From positions 248,001 through 312,000 of the forward strand of contig JANUWI010000002.1 in the NCBI GenBank assembly GCA_025504975.1: a stretch of DNA of 64,000 nt. The letters run 5' to 3'. The stretch's first letter is position 1, and every line of letters starts with the position of its first letter. The notes beneath the pieces were generated by a model. It ran no database searches, was not told where the DNA came from, and worked only from the letters and a program-made list of their open reading frames with translations. Positions 63,788 through 64,000 of this stretch are shown here, piece after piece. Source of the stretch: Plenodomus lindquistii (Eukaryota > Ascomycota > Dothideomycetes > Pleosporales > Leptosphaeriaceae). A program made the position numbers and the translations under genes.

Positions 63788-64000
63788 GATGGGAGCTGTG
63801 CCGGTCAGCTGGATGGGTCGTCGGGGGAGTCGAGTATGCCAATTGGGGTGTTGTAGAGAGATGACGTACTGTGGGAGCCTCTGATTGCGACGTGGGGGAG
63901 GCGCAACGGTTGGCGAGGCGGATATGGGGAAGTCGAGATGCAGCGTCGTGAGCGCGCGCATGGCCTTGGCACAGATCACGCTTGGGATCTGCGCCGACGT

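Overview
The window is nuclear DNA of a filamentous ascomycete (Pezizomycotina, possibly Dothideomycetes; the class is inference). Support comes from many short introns of about 41-121 nt with GTAAGT/GTATGT donors and CTAAC/CTGAC branch points, intron-split genes on both strands, and families typical of that group: PEX3, RFX, YOP1, copper amine oxidase, an FLX1-type carrier, Sec72, UreF, Spo12, a PAF-acetylhydrolase-like lipase, a CRIB protein and a complex I B12/NDUFB3 subunit. No prokaryotic operon, CRISPR array or rRNA was seen. All exon coordinates were worked out by hand from splice motifs, reading frame and family resemblance.

Layout. 1-9.7 kb: PEX3 3' end, a GT8-like glycosyltransferase, an RFX transcription factor divergent from YOP1, and a small 2EXR/F-box-like gene. 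10.4-12.8 kb: a paralogue of that small gene that has lost its ATG, then non-coding DNA. 12.8-18.7 kb: copper amine oxidase, FLX1-type mitochondrial carrier, and a coiled-coil hypothetical. 18.7-23.8 kb: a seven-exon-block gene that encodes ubiquitin-like regions, a von Willebrand A domain, a U-box (E3) and a UBC core (E2) in one polypeptide. It reads through with a single in-frame TGA as its only defect. 24.8-27.6 kb: Sec72 and a DUF7923-like/CCCH zinc-finger gene.

28.4-36.4 kb looks like a compact mobile element. Three co-directional genes lie between inverted tRNA-Ala-like sequences. The outermost gene is a tyrosine recombinase with C-terminal zinc fingers, resembling Starship captains. 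The other two are a novel 568-aa protein and a SAP-like protein. The interval is visibly rich in CCGG/GCCGGC. Its right flank holds perfect long hairpins and the 3' half of a tRNA.

37.7-56 kb returns to ordinary gene content: a single-pass surface protein, a GT31-like glycosyltransferase, a frameshifted SDR, UreF, Spo12, a hypothetical, the PAF-AH-like lipase and the CRIB protein. 56-63.5 kb has no gene I can support. The window ends with the NDUFB3-like subunit on the minus strand.

The two regions most worth follow-up are the combined E2/E3 gene and the tRNA-bounded tyrosine-recombinase element.
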